From: Pseudoduganella dura
Lineage (GTDB): Bacteria; Pseudomonadota; Gammaproteobacteria; Burkholderiales; Burkholderiaceae_D
Length of the DNA stretch: 64,000 nucleotides
Assembly: GCF_009727155.1 (NCBI RefSeq)
Contig: NZ_WNWM01000002.1
Location: 5,518,001 to 5,582,000, forward strand
Direction of reading: 5' to 3'
Shown here piece after piece: positions 45,750 to 54,335 of the stretch; position 1 is the first letter of the stretch; every line of letters starts with the position of its first letter. Below the pieces are notes generated by a model that saw nothing but the letters and a program-made list of their open reading frames with translations, was not told the DNA's origin and made no database searches. The position numbers were made by a program, and so were the translations under genes.

Positions 45750-46910
45750 AGCGAGTGGGGTCCCCATCACCTTCAGCCACAAGAAGCCGCATATGCCTGC
45801 ACCCAACGAAGCTGCGAGAATTGCCATCTTTGATGCATTGATTACTTCTGGCTCCCCTTCAAATGCGAGATTGGTGATGAAGATCGACATGGTGAAGCCT
45901 ATACCGCCAAGCAGCCCTGCACCCAGCACGTGGCGCCAAGCCAAGTCTAGTGGCAGGCGGCACAGGCCAACAGACACCGCTGCAAAGGTGAACAGGAAGA
46001 TGCCGACCGGCTTGCCCACGACTAAACCGAGGATGATGCCTAGGCTGTTCGCATCCAGCAGGGTGGACATCCATCCGGCGCCGATCACGATGCCGGTATT
46101 AGCCAGCGCAAAGATGGGCAGGATCAGGAACGTTACGGGGGTGTGCAGGGCATGTTCAAGTCGGTGCGATGGCGACTGCGCATCGTCCTGACGTGCAGAA
46201 TACGGAATGGCGAACGCCAGTAGCACGCCGGCAATAGTGGCGTGCACGCCGGACTTGAGCATCAGGAACCACATCAGCGCTCCACCGAGCAGGTAGGGCA
46301 GCATGGACATCACGCGTAGGGCCCGATTCATAACCAGCAGGGCGCCGAATACTACCAGCGCGCCAAGCAGGTACGCGAACGACACCTCGGCGGTATAGAA
46401 CAGCGCGATGATGACGATCGCTCCGAGATCGTCCATCACCGCCAGGGCGGTGAGAAAAATCTTCAGCGATGCCGGCACGCGATTGCCTAGCAGAGCAAGC
46501 ACGCCCAGCGCGAAAGCGATGTCGGTCGCCATGGGAATCCCGACACCGGCCTGCGCCGGCGTGCCGCTATTGAAACCGAAGTGGATCAGCGCGGGTACCA
46601 CGATGCCCCCGGCGGCCGCTAGCATCGGCAGCAGCGCGTTCCGGAGGTCGGAAAGCTCGCCGTTATACAGTTCGCGCTCGAGCTCGAGGCCGATCAGCAG
46701 GAAGAAAATCGCCATCAGTGCGTCGTTTACCCAGTGCTCGATGCTCAGTCCTGCCACATGGAGGTGCCAGAAGTCGAGATAGGCCGTGCCTGACGGGGAG
46801 TTGGCGATCGCCAGCGACGCGAGCGTGCACAGGATTAGTACGATGCCGCCTGCCTTGCTTGACGAAGCGAAGGCCTTGAAGGTGTCGGACAGACGCTGCT
46901 CGATGCGCAT
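45699..46910 (-). CDS. nhaA: Na+/H+ antiporter NhaA
   Basis: The 403-aa inner-membrane protein is of normal NhaA length. The Na+/H+ site Asp pair is in LAVMDDLGAIVIIALFYT. FFLLIGLELERELYNGEL, GVGIPMATDIAFALGVLALLG and LLGGIGFTMSIFITNLAF are family signatures. It exchanges protons for sodium and supports pH and salt homeostasis. The true start is MRIEQRLSDTFKAF; an open frame to 47060 adds unrelated sequence. Codon use and GC (about 57% over 45721-45780) are below the neighbours, pointing to acquisition by transfer. The region 46911-47330 upstream holds no supported gene. Confidence 0.93.
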   Translation of the reverse strand: MRIEQRLSDTFKAFASSSKAGGIVLILCTLASLAIANSPSGTAYLDFWHLHVAGLSIEHWVNDALMAIFFLLIGLELERELYNGELSDLRNALLPMLAAAGGIVVPALIHFGFNSGTPAQAGVGIPMATDIAFALGVLALLGNRVPASLKIFLTALAVMDDLGAIVIIALFYTAEVSFAYLLGALVVFGALLVMNRALRVMSMLPYLLGGALMWFLMLKSGVHATIAGVLLAFAIPYSARQDDAQSPSHRLEHALHTPVTFLILPIFALANTGIVIGAGWMSTLLDANSLGIILGLVVGKPVGIFLFTFAAVSVGLCRLPLDLAWRHVLGAGLLGGIGFTMSIFITNLAFEGEPEVINASKMAILAASLGAGICGFLWLKVMGTPLANDTDLDTMDLEQDLSR

Positions 46911-47330
46911 CACGCGGCCCCCAAGGTTCCGGAGCAAGGAGAGGGGGAGAGAAACGGGTAAGGAAAAAGAGGAGTCATAGGTGGTCGCGAAAAAACCGCG
47001 TGGCGGCCCGACCATCGCGCGTCCTGTCGTACCCGTACAGTACGAACACCCAGCAATCATTATAGCTCGACATCTTTGCAGATCATGTTGGCGGCAGCCT
47101 CAGTAAAGCTTGTCCAGCCTGATGCGAACGGACTATGCCCGCTTTTGGCCGAACTCGGCCGTTCGGTTCAGGATCGCACGTGTTCAGGTAAAAAATCACG
47201 GACGATCACGACCGGCAGCAATTTCTGATACCGCGTGGCTCGATGGAGGCTGCGATGTATCGATGCCCAGCGTTGGCGCACCCTGCGGTTGTTTGAGTGG
47301 ATGCTCAAGGAGCGATGATTTGGCTCGCTG

Positions 47331-47708
47331 TCAGTTCTTGTCCAGTCCGACGTTCACGTTCAGGCCCGTGACATCGAATCCGCCATTGAAGTTGACGTTC
47401 AGGAGTTCGTGCGAATTTTTCCAGGTCTTGCGGTCATGGCTAGCCCAGTATTTGTACACGTAAACCTCCTGGTTGAACATGATATTGCCCAGCACCGCCT
47501 GTTGCTCCTTGAGCAGAGATCCATGCGCATTCAGATTGACGCGGATCGGCGAATGGGCTGGGATGTAAAGCACATACTCGGCGCTGGCGGGCGGCGTGTC
47601 GCCCATCTTCACCAGGGGCAGGGCATCGATTTGCGCGACCGGGGCCGGCAACATTGATGCGCAGCCGGCCAGAATGACAGCGGACAGGGCGCAAAAGAGT
47701 TTTTTCAT
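47331..47708 (-). CDS. Small lipoprotein of unknown function
   Basis: The 125-aa product has a clear lipobox (MKKLFCALSAVILAGC, Cys16). The mature part contains YVLYIPAHSPIRVNLNAHGSLLKE and a Tyr/Trp-rich stretch VYVYKYWASHDRKTW. It ends in alternating hydrophobic repeats (NVNFNGGFDVTGLNVNVGLDKN) that could form beta strands. No family is recognised with confidence. GTTGGGGAAACG precedes the ATG. Confidence 0.7.
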   Translation of the reverse strand: MKKLFCALSAVILAGCASMLPAPVAQIDALPLVKMGDTPPASAEYVLYIPAHSPIRVNLNAHGSLLKEQQAVLGNIMFNQEVYVYKYWASHDRKTWKNSHELLNVNFNGGFDVTGLNVNVGLDKN

Positions 47709-47834
47709 CGTTTCCCCAACTGGGCAGGAAGTTATAAAGCGTCATGGCGACCATCATTGCCACCCACGCGAATGGCGATAATGAAAAGCGAATTATTGGC
47801 AGGCGAGCCGCGTGACAATCATCAAATTGCCTGG

Positions 47835-47935
47835 GGAATCACTGGTTTAAGTTCGATTGGAGGGCGATGATTTGCGGCGCAGCATGGCACTGTTTCTCGG
47901 AGCCAGGCCCCCTCCAACGATAAATCAGTGGTTCC
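47835..47935. mobile_element. MITE, copy 1 (about 101 bp)
   Basis: The left end GGAATCACTGGTTTAAG and the inverted right end (reverse of AAATCAGTGGTTCC) are imperfect terminal repeats of about 29 bp. The interior shares GCAGCATGG and CAGGCCCCCTCCA with the longer copy at 54144-54304. There is no coding capacity and no clear target-site duplication. It lies between the lipoprotein gene and the LytTR regulator gene. Confidence 0.75.
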
Positions 47936-47959
47936 ATAGTTGGTCCTTGCGGATGCAGG

Positions 47960-48703
47960 TCAGCGCAGCTGCGCCAGTGCGGCTAGTACGCCAGGCCGGT
48001 ACTGCCGGCTCAGCGGCACCGTACCACCGTCGGTGAGCAAAATTTCGCCGTCGCCCTTGTCGTTGGCGACGATGCGTTCGATCCACGGCAGGTGCACGGC
48101 GGCGCGGCGGTGGCAGCGCACGAACGCCGGGCCGATGGTGTCGAGCAGTCCGGCCAGCGTCTGGCGCATCAGCGGGGCGGCCGTGCCGTCGTGCAGGGCC
48201 ACGTAGTTGTCGGCTGTTTCGATCCAGCGGATGTCGGCGATGCGCACGATGCGCGTCACGCCGCGCTCGGTGACGAGCAGCTGGCGCAGCGGCAGGCCGG
48301 CGGCAGGCGCGGGCCGGTCATGATCGCCCGCACGCGCATGCGGCCGCCGGTCCAGCCGCTCCTGAAGCCGCGCCAGCGCGCGGGCCAGCCGGGCCGGGTC
48401 GCACGGCTTGAGCAGGTAGTCGATCGCGTTGGCGTCGAAGGCGCGCAGCGCGTAGTCGTCGAACGCGGTCACGAAGACCACCAGCGGCGCCGGATCGGGC
48501 AGCGAAGCCGCCAGTTCCAGCCCGCTGATGCCGGGCATCTGGATATCGAGCAGCAGCGCGTCGGGCCGGAACGTGTCGATCTTCGCCAGCGCCTCGAACC
48601 CGTCGCGCGCCTCGTCCACGGCGGTCACGCCATCGTGTCCTGCCAGCAGCCGGCGCAGCCTGTCCCGCGCGGGCCGCTCATCGTCGACGATCAGGATGCG
48701 CAT
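47960..48703 (-). CDS. LytTR-family response regulator
   Basis: The 247-aa protein has a receiver domain (MRILIVDDERPARDRLRRLL, phospho-Asp in ALLLDIQMPGISG, YLLKPCDP) and a C-terminal LytTR DNA-binding domain (IADIRWIETADNYVALH, FVRCHRRAAVHLPWIERI, VPLSRQYRPGV). It overlaps the kinase gene by 13 bp and forms the last gene of a three-gene unit. The longer open frame to 48934 lies in the kinase coding region. Confidence 0.92.
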   Translation of the reverse strand: MRILIVDDERPARDRLRRLLAGHDGVTAVDEARDGFEALAKIDTFRPDALLLDIQMPGISGLELAASLPDPAPLVVFVTAFDDYALRAFDANAIDYLLKPCDPARLARALARLQERLDRRPHARAGDHDRPAPAAGLPLRQLLVTERGVTRIVRIADIRWIETADNYVALHDGTAAPLMRQTLAGLLDTIGPAFVRCHRRAAVHLPWIERIVANDKGDGEILLTDGGTVPLSRQYRPGVLAALAQLR

Positions 48704-49776
48704 GCCGCCTCCACGCAAGGCAGCGACAGTTCGGCGCGCACTCCGGCCGGTGCCAGCGGGCGCAGGGAAAGCGCGGCGCTGTCGCCGTGCAGCGCGGACA
48801 GCCGCGTGCGCAGGTTCGCCAGCGCGCTGCCGGTGCCGCGGCCGGCAGGCTGCGCGAGACTGCCGGCATCGTCCTCGACGGCAAGCAGCAGGCGATCGCC
48901 GTGGCGCCGCGCCGTGACGGTCACACGGACACACACCGTACTCTGCTCGACCGTATGCCGGAACACGTTCTCCAGCAGTGGCTGCAGGCTCATCGCCGGG
49001 ACCAGGCAGTGCTCCAGGCCCGCATCGATGCGCCAGGCGATCGTTACCCGGTCGGCGAAACGCTCGGCCATCAGTTCGGCGTAACCGCGCAGCAGCCGCA
49101 GCTCGGCCGCCAGCGGCACCTGCTGGGCGTTGTCGCCCAGCGCGGCGCGCAACAATTCCGCCAGCCGCACCAGCAGCGCATCGGCGCGCTCGACGTCTTC
49201 ATGCATGACGGCGGCGATCGTGTTCAGCGCATTGAACAGGAAATGCGGCTGCATCTGCTGCGTCAGCTGGTGCAGCTGGGCGGAGCGCAGCTGCGTGGCC
49301 ACCCGCTCGGCGCGCAGCCGTTCGCCCAGCATGAGCTGCCACGACAGCACGCCGAACGTGATGCAGACGAAGATGGCGAAGAAGATCGTCATCTTGATGT
49401 TCTCGTAGACCAGTACGCCCGGCCAGGCGCCGTGGGGATAGATCTCGCCCATCATCGCGTAGACGGCGTGGCGGATGCCGAACGCGATCGGCACGAACGC
49501 CACCCAGAACAGCAGCAGCCATGGCGCCTGGCGGGCGAACCAGGCGCGCGGGTGCGCCACGAGGCCGTCGTGGCGGCGCGTGAAACGGCGCTGCACCAGC
49601 AGCAGGAGCGTGCCGGTGACGGCGGACGAGCTTTCCCACAGCAGCGGGTGCCACAGCGGGCCGTCGTCGTTGCGCAGGAAGTCCTGCACGGCCGTCACGA
49701 TCATCAGGCTCCAGAACAGGATCCAGGCCGTGGCGATGACGAGGCGCACGCGCCGGGGCAGCCGCGGGTCGTCCAT
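48691..49776 (-). CDS. LytS-type sensor histidine kinase
   Basis: The 361-aa protein has four hydrophobic spans (about 12-30, 45-60, 82-103, 125-150), then a His_kinase-type catalytic region with the phospho-His in QMQPHFLFNALNTIAAVMHED and an HATPase with SLQPLLENVFRHTVE. It has the 5TM-less short sensor of the LytS/YpdA group. Its ATG overlaps the stop of the antiporter gene (TGATG), so kinase and antiporter are translationally coupled. Confidence 0.9.
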   Translation of the reverse strand: MDDPRLPRRVRLVIATAWILFWSLMIVTAVQDFLRNDDGPLWHPLLWESSSAVTGTLLLLVQRRFTRRHDGLVAHPRAWFARQAPWLLLFWVAFVPIAFGIRHAVYAMMGEIYPHGAWPGVLVYENIKMTIFFAIFVCITFGVLSWQLMLGERLRAERVATQLRSAQLHQLTQQMQPHFLFNALNTIAAVMHEDVERADALLVRLAELLRAALGDNAQQVPLAAELRLLRGYAELMAERFADRVTIAWRIDAGLEHCLVPAMSLQPLLENVFRHTVEQSTVCVRVTVTARRHGDRLLLAVEDDAGSLAQPAGRGTGSALANLRTRLSALHGDSAALSLRPLAPAGVRAELSLPCVEAACAS

Positions 49777-51416
49777 CAGTGCTTGTGCCGCGCCTCGACG
49801 AGATCGATCTCGCGCACCAGCTTGCGCGAAATCTCGTCGGAGATGTGTTCATGGCGCGCCAGGCCGAAGATGGTGCGGCGCTCGGCCTGCAGGGCGGCCA
49901 TCCGCAGCAGGCGCTCGGCCGAGTCGAGCTTGCGGTAGCGCGCCACGTCCTCGTCGTCGACGGCGGCGGTCGTGTCGAGGCGGTGCTGGTACAGCGCGAT
50001 CACGCGCGCCGCCGCCTCCGGGTACATGTCGCTGTCGGCACCGCTCTGGAGCTGCTCCATCTGGGCCCGCTCCACGGCGGCGATGGCGGCGCTGGCGGCT
50101 TCGCGGCGCGCCAGGTCTTCCTCCTTCTGCTCGGCCGGCTCCTCGGGGAAATCCATGCCCGCCAGCAGCCGCGGCAACGCAACGCTGGCCAGCACCAGCG
50201 AGATCAGGATCACGGTGGAGGCCAGGAAGATCGTCAGGTCGCGTGCGGGGAACGGCGCGCCGGAAGGCAGCGCCAGCGGCAGCGTCATCACGCCGGCCAG
50301 CGTGATCGCGCCGCGCACGCCGGCCAGCGACGTGGCCAGCAGCAGCCGCAGCGGCGGCTTGGGGGCATCCTCGCCGCGCCGGTTGCGCCGGTACAGCGTG
50401 ATGCGCAGCGCGGCCCATACCCAGATGAAGCGCAGCACGAGCAGGCCGAACGAGATCGAGAACGCGTACAGCACCAACCACCAAGGGTTCAGGTGGCCGC
50501 TCTGGTCCAGCGAGACGCGGGCGCCGTGCAGGATATCGGGCAGCTGCTCGCCCAGCAGTACGAACATCACGCCGTTCAGCGCGAACTGCACCGTGTCCCA
50601 CACGGCCGAGCGCTGGATCCGTGTGGCGGCCATCGCCTGGCCGGACAGTTCCACGTAGCTCATCGTCACGCCAGCGGACACGGCGGCCAGGATGCCCGAT
50701 GCATTGGTGTGTTCGGCCGCCAGGTAGGCACCGAACGGGATCAGCAGGTTGACGAGAATCGGCGAGCCGGCCGGCTCGCCGAATTGGCGCACCAGCCAGC
50801 GCTGCGACCAGGTCACCAGCATCGTGACGCCGACGCCCGCGGCAATGCCGCCGGCTACCAGCCATACGAATGTCAGCGACGCCTGGGTCAGCGAGAACGT
50901 GCCCGTCATCGCGGCGGCCACCGCGAAGCGGAAGCACACCAGGCCGCTGGCGTCGTTGAGCAGCGATTCGCCCTCGAGGATGTGCATCAGCCGCTTCGGG
51001 ATCGGCGCGCGCGAGGCGATCGACCCCACGGCCACCGGATCGGTCGGCGACACGATCGCCGCCAGCGCGAACGCCACCGGCAGCGGCATCGCCGGGATCA
51101 GCCAGTGGATCAGGAAGCCCGCGCCGACCACCGTGAAGATGACGAGACCGAACGCCAGTTCGAGAATGATGCCCTTGTCGCGGAACAGGCCGCTTTTCGG
51201 GATCCGCCAGCCGTCGAGGAACAGCAGCGGCGGCAGGAACAGCAGGAAGAACAGCCCGGGATCGAGCTGCACGCCGTGGCCGGTATAGCCGGCGATCGCG
51301 GCGCCCAGCCCGATCTGCACCAGCGGCAGCGGCAGCGATACCGGCAATACCCGGACGAGATAGGCACTGGCCACCACGGCCAGCAGCATGGCCAGTACGA
51401 TTTCGATCGAATCCAT
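49776..51416 (-). CDS. CPA1-family Na+/H+ antiporter
   Basis: The 546-aa protein has about 12 spans and a cytoplasmic helical tail (about 425-546). Conserved antiporter motifs are FLPPLLFLDGWRIP, AAIVSPTDPVAVGSIASR, LEGESLLNDASGLVCFRFA and LAGVRGAITLAGVMTLPL. The charged C-terminal tail is where such proteins are often regulated. It is the first gene of an operon with a LytS-LytR pair, unusual for an antiporter and suggestive of feedback on ion or pH status. Confidence 0.92.
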   Translation of the reverse strand: MDSIEIVLAMLLAVVASAYLVRVLPVSLPLPLVQIGLGAAIAGYTGHGVQLDPGLFFLLFLPPLLFLDGWRIPKSGLFRDKGIILELAFGLVIFTVVGAGFLIHWLIPAMPLPVAFALAAIVSPTDPVAVGSIASRAPIPKRLMHILEGESLLNDASGLVCFRFAVAAAMTGTFSLTQASLTFVWLVAGGIAAGVGVTMLVTWSQRWLVRQFGEPAGSPILVNLLIPFGAYLAAEHTNASGILAAVSAGVTMSYVELSGQAMAATRIQRSAVWDTVQFALNGVMFVLLGEQLPDILHGARVSLDQSGHLNPWWLVLYAFSISFGLLVLRFIWVWAALRITLYRRNRRGEDAPKPPLRLLLATSLAGVRGAITLAGVMTLPLALPSGAPFPARDLTIFLASTVILISLVLASVALPRLLAGMDFPEEPAEQKEEDLARREAASAAIAAVERAQMEQLQSGADSDMYPEAAARVIALYQHRLDTTAAVDDEDVARYRKLDSAERLLRMAALQAERRTIFGLARHEHISDEISRKLVREIDLVEARHKH

Positions 51417-51530
51417 TGTTGCGTGTTGCCCCTTATTGCGTGATTACCTGTGCGTGCGCTTTGCTTACGCATTTGTTTATTAAGCCATTGCAATTATAGG
51501 GGACGGGGCGAAGCCGGCAGGGCGGGCAAA

Positions 51531-51559
51531 GGCAAAGAGCCCGCGGAGGGGCCGCGGGC
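51531..51559 (-). terminator. Terminator of the PEP-CTERM gene
   Basis: Read on the minus strand, an 8-bp GCCCGCGG/CCGCGGGC stem with a 5-nt loop (51539-51559) is followed by TCTTTGCC. It is 17 bp downstream of the stop codon. Confidence 0.7.
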
Positions 51560-51576
51560 AGGCTTGAGGGCAATGC

Positions 51577-52515
51577 TCAGCTGCGCGGCTGCCGGCGCCG
51601 CCCGATACGGGAGTGGCGGCCGGCAACCATGGCGAACAGGCCCGTGCCGAGGATCGCCATCGAGCCGGGCTCGGGGATTTCCTGCTGCAGCGCGCTGACG
51701 AGCGTATTTTGCTGCACCGTGATCTGGTAGTCGCGGTTGGCCTTCAGCTGGGCCGAGGTCTCCTTGAGCTGGAACGTCTTGGCGGGGGAGTACAGCGACG
51801 TGCCGTTGTAGCCGTGCGTGCGGCTGACCGTTGCCATGCCGTTGATTTCGTTGGGTGCATAGGCCAGCATGGACTCTCCCGTGAGGATGTCGATGATGTT
51901 CACGCTCCACGAAATGCGTGCGTTGGCGGTGGTGACGGGCCGGCCTCCCGGCGACGAGTAGGCCATCGCGAACGGCGTGGCGTCGAACGACACGGTCATC
52001 GTATCGCTGCTGCCGAGGCGGAACATCATCGTGTTCGAACTGCCGACGGAGGAATTACTGTTCGCAAACTGCATGTTCAGCGACGTTGCCACGTCGGCCC
52101 GCGTCTGCGAGTGCGCGCCGGCGGCTCCGCCGTTCATCGAAATGGCGGAGCCCTTGAAATACTGGTCCGCATAGCCGAAGTTGCCGCTCATCGGCAGCAG
52201 CGCGTTGTGGGCCGTGAAGTTGTTTTCCCCGAAGGCGGGGCAGGGCGCGCCCACGCACTGGTGCGCCACGTCGGGCGCGGTGCCGATCGCGGACAGGGCT
52301 TTGTACTGGTGGTTCAGCGATGCCGTGGCATGCGCGTCGTTCATGCCGATGAGCTTGGAGAAATCCGTGTTCTTGAACACGTTGCCGTTGGAGCGCGTGA
52401 GCTTGAAATTGTTGATGTCCAGTATCGCCGAGGCGAATGTGCTGGCCGCAGCGGTCTGCATTCCGAAGGTCGCAATCGCCGCTGCGACGAGAAGACCCTT
52501 GTTGATGACGATCAT
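51577..52515 (-). CDS. PEP-CTERM sorting-domain protein
   Basis: The 312-aa product has a signal peptide (about 1-24). The C-terminus is a textbook PEP-CTERM tail: IPEPGSM, a hydrophobic segment (AILGTGLFAMVAG), then arginines (RRRQPRS). Such proteins are processed by an exosortase and exported to the surface or matrix. The middle (about 25-270) is Ser/Asn/Thr-rich with NSNSSVGSSNTMMF and resembles a secreted matrix-type protein. No exosortase gene is in this window. Confidence 0.9.
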   Translation of the reverse strand: MIVINKGLLVAAAIATFGMQTAAASTFASAILDINNFKLTRSNGNVFKNTDFSKLIGMNDAHATASLNHQYKALSAIGTAPDVAHQCVGAPCPAFGENNFTAHNALLPMSGNFGYADQYFKGSAISMNGGAAGAHSQTRADVATSLNMQFANSNSSVGSSNTMMFRLGSSDTMTVSFDATPFAMAYSSPGGRPVTTANARISWSVNIIDILTGESMLAYAPNEINGMATVSRTHGYNGTSLYSPAKTFQLKETSAQLKANRDYQITVQQNTLVSALQQEIPEPGSMAILGTGLFAMVAGRHSRIGRRRQPRS

Positions 52516-52755
52516 TTTGAACCCCTGGAGTAGATTGGCGTATCTCCGGTCCGTGACCGGCTGCTATCTCAAGAGCATTATTGGTGCCAGGGGAATTTAT
52601 ATTGCAATTTCAACCACTTGGCACTGCAGGGGCCGCTTATAGCAGGAACATGCCAAGAATTCCGACGCTGCCCTCGCGGATCCGGGCTCCGGATCGGTAC
52701 CCCGCTGTCGTCCAAATAATTGCATTTCACTCTGGTTTTTATCAAAACGGTCTGG

Positions 52756-52761
52756 CATAAT
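52756..52761 (+). promoter_or_regulatory. Probable -10 box of the tRNA-Gly gene
   Basis: CATAAT preceded by TGG resembles an extended -10 element and sits 12 bp before the tRNA. The -35 match is weak. Confidence 0.4.
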
Positions 52762-52773
52762 CATGCCTCTTCT

Positions 52774-52849
52774 GCGGGAGTAGCTCAGTTGGTAGAGCGC
52801 AACCTTGCCAAGGTTGAGGTCGAGAGTTCGAGACTCTTCTCCCGCTCCA
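52774..52849 (+). tRNA. tRNA-Gly (anticodon GCC)
   Basis: The 76-nt gene folds as a cloverleaf. The acceptor GCGGGAG pairs with CTCCCGC, the D arm carries AGCTCAGTTGGTAGAGC, and the anticodon loop CTTGCCAAG gives GCC. The T arm contains GAGTTCGAGAC and CCA is encoded. It lies between the PEP-CTERM gene (opposite strand) and cheV. Confidence 0.97.
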
Positions 52850-52855
52850 GGATTC

Positions 52856-52883
52856 AAAACGGCAGCCTTCGGGCTGCCGTTTT
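52856..52883 (+). terminator. Rho-independent terminator after tRNA-Gly
   Basis: A 12-bp stem (AAAACGGCAGCC/GGCTGCCGTTTT) with a TTCG loop and a T-run lies 7 bp after the tRNA CCA. Confidence 0.95.
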
Positions 52884-53094
52884 TCGTTGGCGCATTCGTT
52901 TCCCGCACGTCGCTTCCCCGCATGCGTGCCGCGCTTCGCGCCGCAGCCGATCCGATCCCGTTCGCACTGTTGTTTCTCGGCACTATTCGGTGTTGATGTA
53001 ATGTACAGGAACGGCTGTTCCACCGGTTTTCTCCCCTATACTGCGACGAATCGCCTGCTGCAAGCGGGCAGCTCACACCCATGGGGACCCCAGC

Positions 53095-54057
53095 ATGAAA
53101 AGCGTGCAACAGGAAATCGACGAACGTACCAATCTGACCAACACGAACAAGTTCGAGCTGCTGCTGTTCCGCCTCGGCGGCGACGAGAACGGCGACCGTT
53201 CGGAGCTGTACGGCATCAACGTTTTCAAGATCCGCGAAATCGTGGCGATGCCGCCGGTGACGGCGGTGGCCGGCGCGCAGCCGCACATGCTGGGCGTGGT
53301 CAACCTGCGCGGCCAGATCATTCCCGTGATGGACCTGCCGGGCATCATCGGCGTGAAGCCGAAGACGGGCCTGAACATCATGCTGGTCACCGAATTCGCC
53401 CGCACCACGCAGGCGTTCGCCGTGGAATCGGTCGAAGAGATCGTGCGCCTGGACTGGAGCCAGGTGCTGACCGCCGAGGGCAGCAACGCCACCGGCATGG
53501 TGACGTCGATCGCCCGCCTCGATGGCGACACCAGCGGCACCCGCCTGGCCCAGGTGCTGGACGTGGAAACGATCCTGCGCCGCATGGTGCCCGCCGAAGG
53601 CAAGGAAGTGGACCCGGAATCGATCCCCACGATCGCGCTGAAGCAGGGCGCGTTCATCCTCGCGGCCGACGACTCGGTGGTGGCGCGCAACCTGATCGAG
53701 CAGGGCCTGCAGGCGATGCACGCGCCGTTCGTGATGACGAAGTCCGGCAAGGAGGCGTGGGACAAGCTCAACAGCATCGCCGTCGGCTGCAAGGCCGAAG
53801 GCATCGAGGTGAGCGAGCGCGTGGCGCTGGTGCTGACTGACCTGGAAATGCCGGAAATGGACGGCTTCACGCTGACCCGCAAGATCAAGCAGGACCCGCG
53901 CTTCGCCAAGATCCCGGTGGTGATCCACTCTTCGCTGTCCGGCAAGACCAACGAGGATCACGTCAAGGGCGTGGGCGCCGATGCCTACGTGGCGAAGTTC
54001 GTGGCCGAGGACCTGGCCGCCACCATCAAGAGCGTGCTGCACAAGAAAGACGCATGA
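53095..54057 (+). CDS. cheV: Chemotaxis coupling protein CheV
   Basis: The 320-aa protein fuses a CheW domain (about 15-175; LYGINVFKIREIVAMPPV, LGVVNLRGQIIPVMDLPG) to a receiver domain (about 190-315; ILAADDSVVARNLIEQGL, phospho-Asp in LVLTDLEMPEMDGF). CheV links chemoreceptors to CheA and lets phosphorylation tune the array. It is a single gene here with its own terminator, as is common for CheV. The start ATG follows CCATGGGGACCCCAGC. Confidence 0.93.
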   Translation: MKSVQQEIDERTNLTNTNKFELLLFRLGGDENGDRSELYGINVFKIREIVAMPPVTAVAGAQPHMLGVVNLRGQIIPVMDLPGIIGVKPKTGLNIMLVTEFARTTQAFAVESVEEIVRLDWSQVLTAEGSNATGMVTSIARLDGDTSGTRLAQVLDVETILRRMVPAEGKEVDPESIPTIALKQGAFILAADDSVVARNLIEQGLQAMHAPFVMTKSGKEAWDKLNSIAVGCKAEGIEVSERVALVLTDLEMPEMDGFTLTRKIKQDPRFAKIPVVIHSSLSGKTNEDHVKGVGADAYVAKFVAEDLAATIKSVLHKKDA

Positions 54058-54090
54058 GCCGCGTCCGGCGTGCGCCGGACCGCAGCCGCA

Positions 54091-54117
54091 AGCCGGGCCG
54101 TCGCCCGGCTTTTTTTT
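54091..54117 (+). terminator. Rho-independent terminator after cheV
   Basis: AGCCGGGC/GCCCGGCT pair around CGTC and are followed by seven T. A smaller GTCCGGCG/CGCCGGAC hairpin lies just before it at 54063-54080. Confidence 0.93.
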
Positions 54118-54143
54118 CGATGCTATGATTGCCTTTCCGCTAA

Positions 54144-54304
54144 GGAAGCGCTGATTTAATTCTGGCGGGAGGGAATGGTTCCGAAAAATGTGTCAGGCAA
54201 GGCGTAAATCATCGTCAATACCTGGGTATTGACGATGATTTGCAACGCAGCATGGCGCTTTTTCTCGGGACCAGGCCCCCCTCCACGAATAAATCAGCGG
54301 TTCC
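54144..54304. mobile_element. MITE, copy 2 (about 161 bp)
   Basis: The ends GGAAGCGCTGATTTAAT and (inverted) GGAACCGCTGATTTATT are imperfect 30-bp terminal repeats. The interior carries a perfect dyad with 17-bp arms (54206-54222 / 54225-54241, AAATCATCGTCAATACC). The right 70 bp match copy 1 at 47835-47935 closely. No transposase is encoded and no clear target duplication flanks it. The right end lies 31 bp before the DJ-1/PfpI start and could affect its promoter. Confidence 0.8.
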
Positions 54305-54335
54305 CAATGCAGTAATCCAGCTCAAGGAGGCAAGC

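Noticed and set aside
47110..47463. Plus-strand 117-codon ORF between nhaA and the small lipoprotein gene
   Set aside because: There is no ribosome-binding site or recognisable motif, and it overlaps the better-supported lipoprotein gene on the other strand.
52774..52849. tRNA gene as an integration site for an island
   Set aside because: No integrase gene or repeated tRNA 3' end was seen nearby, and the flanking genes look like ordinary chromosome.
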